DNA from: an uncultured Muribaculaceae bacterium
GTDB lineage: Bacteria > Bacteroidota > Bacteroidia > Bacteroidales > Muribaculaceae
NCBI GenBank assembly: GCA_910585755.1
Contig: CAJUFH010000007.1
Location: 1-64,000, forward strand
Direction of reading: 5' to 3'
DNA length: 64,000 bases
Shown piece by piece: positions 62,252 through 64,000 of the stretch. The notes below the pieces were generated by a model that had not been told where the DNA came from, did no database searches, and saw nothing but the letters and a program-made list of their open reading frames with translations. The stretch's first letter is position 1; every line of letters begins with the position of its first letter. Made by a program: the position numbers and the translations under genes.

Positions 62252-62489
62252 GCGGCGGAGCCGCGGTGTAATTATAGCACCTGGTCGAGCGACCAAAGGG
62301 AGCGAAGGCCTGGTGTTATATCGGGCCGATGAAATGGGCCTCGAAGAGGTCCGGTAATTTTCATCCAGTTGCCCGATTTCGATATTAGCGGACCTCTTCG
62401 AGGCCCACATCCACGCCTACGACAAAACACCGCACCTTCGCGGCTCCGCCGCTCGATACGGTGCTATAATTACACCGCGGCTTCGCCGC
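62252..62489. repeat. Nested inverted-repeat element, about 240 bp
   Basis: Outer arms 62252-62281 and 62460-62489 match over 30 bp with one mismatch (GGTGCTATAATTACACCGCG and onward). Inner arms GGGCCTCGAAGAGGTCCG (62336-62353) and its exact complement (62389-62406) are perfect over 18 bp. The unit lies between two convergent genes and contains no open frame that looks coding. It could be a structured RNA, a folded terminator region or a MITE-like insertion. Confidence 0.75.
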
Positions 62490-62499
62490 TCCGAATATG

Positions 62500-62536
62500 C
62501 AGCGCGCCGCGTCAGAGGGACTGACGCGGCGCGCTG
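62500..62536. terminator. GC-rich hairpin, possible terminator
   Basis: Perfect 16-bp stem CAGCGCGCCGCGTCAG / CTGACGCGGCGCGCTG with a 5-nt loop. T-runs are weak on both sides, so termination is uncertain. It sits 26 bp past the stop of the minus-strand transporter gene. Confidence 0.5.
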
Positions 62537-62561
62537 TTGTATGGGATTATGAGACACCCTG

Positions 62562-64000
62562 CTACATGAAGCAGAGGATGAGAGCCTGGGCGGCGACCAC
62601 GCGGAGGAACATCGTCAGCGGGTAAACGGTCGAATAGGCGACCGCCGGAGCGTCGGAACCGGTGGAGTTGCCGGCATACGCCAGGGCGGGGGGATCGGTG
62701 TAACCGCCGGACATAAGTCCCATGATGGTCAGATAGTTTATCTTGTAGACACCGCGGGCAATCAGGCCGACAACCAGCAGGGGCACGAAAGTGATGATGA
62801 AGCCCCAGATTACCCACCACATACCGGTATAGTTGAACACCGTGGAGGCGAAGTTGGCTCCCGCGCCTATGCCTACCGCGGCGAGGAACAGGCATATTCC
62901 CAACTCGCGCAGCATCAGCGAGGCCGAAGAGGAGGTATAGGTGACTAACTTGAACTTGTAGCCGAAGCGGCTCAGGAGAATAGCCACTACGAGGGGACCT
63001 CCGGCCAGGCCGAGCTTCATGCCGAAACCGACGTTGATCGAGCCGACGATGATACCGAAGAGGATGCCGACGAAGATTGTAATCAGGTTGGGATGGTCGA
63101 GACGCTTCATCGAGTTGCCGAGCTTCGAGGAGAGGCGGTCGATGTCGTTAAGGTCGCCGACAATCGTAATACGGTCGCCTATCTGGAGGCGGAGGCCCGG
63201 AGTCGCGAGCAGGTCGACACCGGCACGGTTCACGCGGGTGCAGTTAAGGTTGTAACCCTTGTGGAGCCGGAGCTTTCCGAGGGCGACGCCGTTATAGGAG
63301 TTGTTGGTAATCAGGATTCGGCGGCTGACAACGTGCTCGGGAGCGACCTCGTTCCAGTCCTCGTCGTCCATCTCGATTGCCGGGCCCACGACAGCCTCGA
63401 AGCTGGGGAGGTCGACGGCGTTCATTACGACATAGAGCTTGTCGCCGACGCGGATCTGGGTAGTCGACTTGGGGATAATCGTCGAACCGTCCTGCTGCAT
63501 GAGGCGCGACACGACGAACTCGCAGTGGATAATCTGGTGGAGCTGCACCAGGGTGCGTCCGTTAATCAGCGCGTTCGTGACCTCGAACGAAGCGAGGAAA
63601 GGCTTGCCCTGACCGTCTTCGGCCTCCGCGTTCATCGCCTCTACTTCTTTTTCGGTCTTGACCCCGAAGACAGCCTTGATAATCAGCATCGCCATGATAA
63701 TGCCAAGCACGCCAAGGGGATACGCGGCGGCGTAGCCCATCGACATCACGTTGACCGCCTCGGGATTCCCGGCGGCCTGCTGCGCGGCGGCGAGACCGGG
63801 AGTATTGGTGACGGCACCCGACATGACGCCTACCAGGGCCTCCATCGACGTGTTGCCGTCGATATAGTAAATGGCGAGCACGATCGCGACGTTCAGCGCT
63901 ATTCCGAGGACGGCCAGCATGTTAAGCCTTATGCCACCCTCCTTGAAAGAGGAGAAGAAGGCCGGCCCTACCTGGAGGCCGATCGCGAAGATAAACAGAA
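62562..64000 (-). CDS. AspT/YidE-type transporter, 5' end outside the window
   Basis: At least 479 aa are visible; the frame stays open through position 64000, and the first ATG inside it (63920) is internal because the conserved LFIFAIGLQVGPAFFSSF precedes it. Two membrane blocks (Asp-Al_Ex/YidE duplication domains) flank a pair of TrkA_C (RCK_C) regulatory domains (IIPKSTTQIRVGDKLYVV and LLATPGLRLQIGDRITIV). The second membrane block ends with YTDPPALAYAGNSTGSDAP. Relatives include the aspartate:alanine exchanger AspT; the substrate of this group is not fixed. Confidence 0.9.
   Translation of the reverse strand, partial: LFIFAIGLQVGPAFFSSFKEGGIRLNMLAVLGIALNVAIVLAIYYIDGNTSMEALVGVMSGAVTNTPGLAAAQQAAGNPEAVNVMSMGYAAAYPLGVLGIIMAMLIIKAVFGVKTEKEVEAMNAEAEDGQGKPFLASFEVTNALINGRTLVQLHQIIHCEFVVSRLMQQDGSTIIPKSTTQIRVGDKLYVVMNAVDLPSFEAVVGPAIEMDDEDWNEVAPEHVVSRRILITNNSYNGVALGKLRLHKGYNLNCTRVNRAGVDLLATPGLRLQIGDRITIVGDLNDIDRLSSKLGNSMKRLDHPNLITIFVGILFGIIVGSINVGFGMKLGLAGGPLVVAILLSRFGYKFKLVTYTSSSASLMLRELGICLFLAAVGIGAGANFASTVFNYTGMWWVIWGFIITFVPLLVVGLIARGVYKINYLTIMGLMSGGYTDPPALAYAGNSTGSDAPAVAYSTVYPLTMFLRVVAAQALILCFM

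Overview
The window looks like a chromosome segment of a high-GC member of the Bacteroidales. A Muribaculaceae-like gut bacterium is my inference from the gene repertoire, not something a marker gene here proves. Supporting signs are Bacteroidetes-type promoters (TTTG, about 20 bp, then TAnnTTTG or TAnnTTCG), a fused MurF-alanine racemase, the long SecA, and DUF4105, DUF4249, GSCFA and PorE-like proteins. There are also secreted glycan-active enzymes with Bacteroidales-type C-terminal tails and many SPII lipoproteins.

Layout. 0-9 kb: a partial tRNA-Thr, a lipoprotein, an M24 aminopeptidase P, a gamma-carbonic anhydrase, an MgtC-like protein, a patatin-BamA-type outer-membrane phospholipase and a PIF1-like helicase. 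9-12.7 kb: an accessory patch with an MntA/HepT toxin-antitoxin pair whose HepT is frameshifted, three small membrane proteins that resemble one another, and a Ca/Na antiporter. 13-18.7 kb: a complete glycine cleavage system in the order gcvT-gcvH-gcvPA-gcvPB-lpd. 18.8-25 kb: a GH110-like alpha-galactosidase, a large AT-richer secreted protein, a membrane protein divergent from an M48 protease, and a small ferredoxin. 25-38 kb: envelope biogenesis genes, namely a PorE-like OmpA lipoprotein, GSCFA protein, MurF-Alr, DUF4105 protein, a degenerate alkaline-phosphatase-like protein, SecA and a coiled-coil membrane protein. 38-49.6 kb: surface glycan functions (GH95 alpha-fucosidase, a repeat-containing secreted protein, a PL1-type pectate lyase), a lipoprotein and a TonB-dependent receptor. 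49.6-52.6 kb: a one-gene insertion (AAA_14/DUF4143 ATPase) that splits the receptor from its DUF4249 partner, then a GtrA-like protein. 52.8-57 kb: a ClC channel, a HAD phosphatase and an acyl-CoA synthetase. 57-59.2 kb: an AT-rich type II restriction-modification pair. 59-64 kb: a BspA-like LRR protein, a beta-helix lipoprotein and an AspT-type transporter cut by the window end.

The most noteworthy signals are these: the 1.4-kb ATPase-gene insertion bordered by a 15-bp direct repeat, which can be read back to an ancestral TGATG gene junction; a dispersed 130-bp foldback repeat with an intact copy, an expanded copy and a fragment; GTGAAAAGTGAAG-type repeats that supply the last codons and stop of two genes; a 28-bp tandem AT-rich repeat inside the gcv cluster; a nested 240-bp inverted-repeat structure; and a palindromic pair of back-to-back promoters. 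No CRISPR array, prophage, transposase or rRNA gene was seen.
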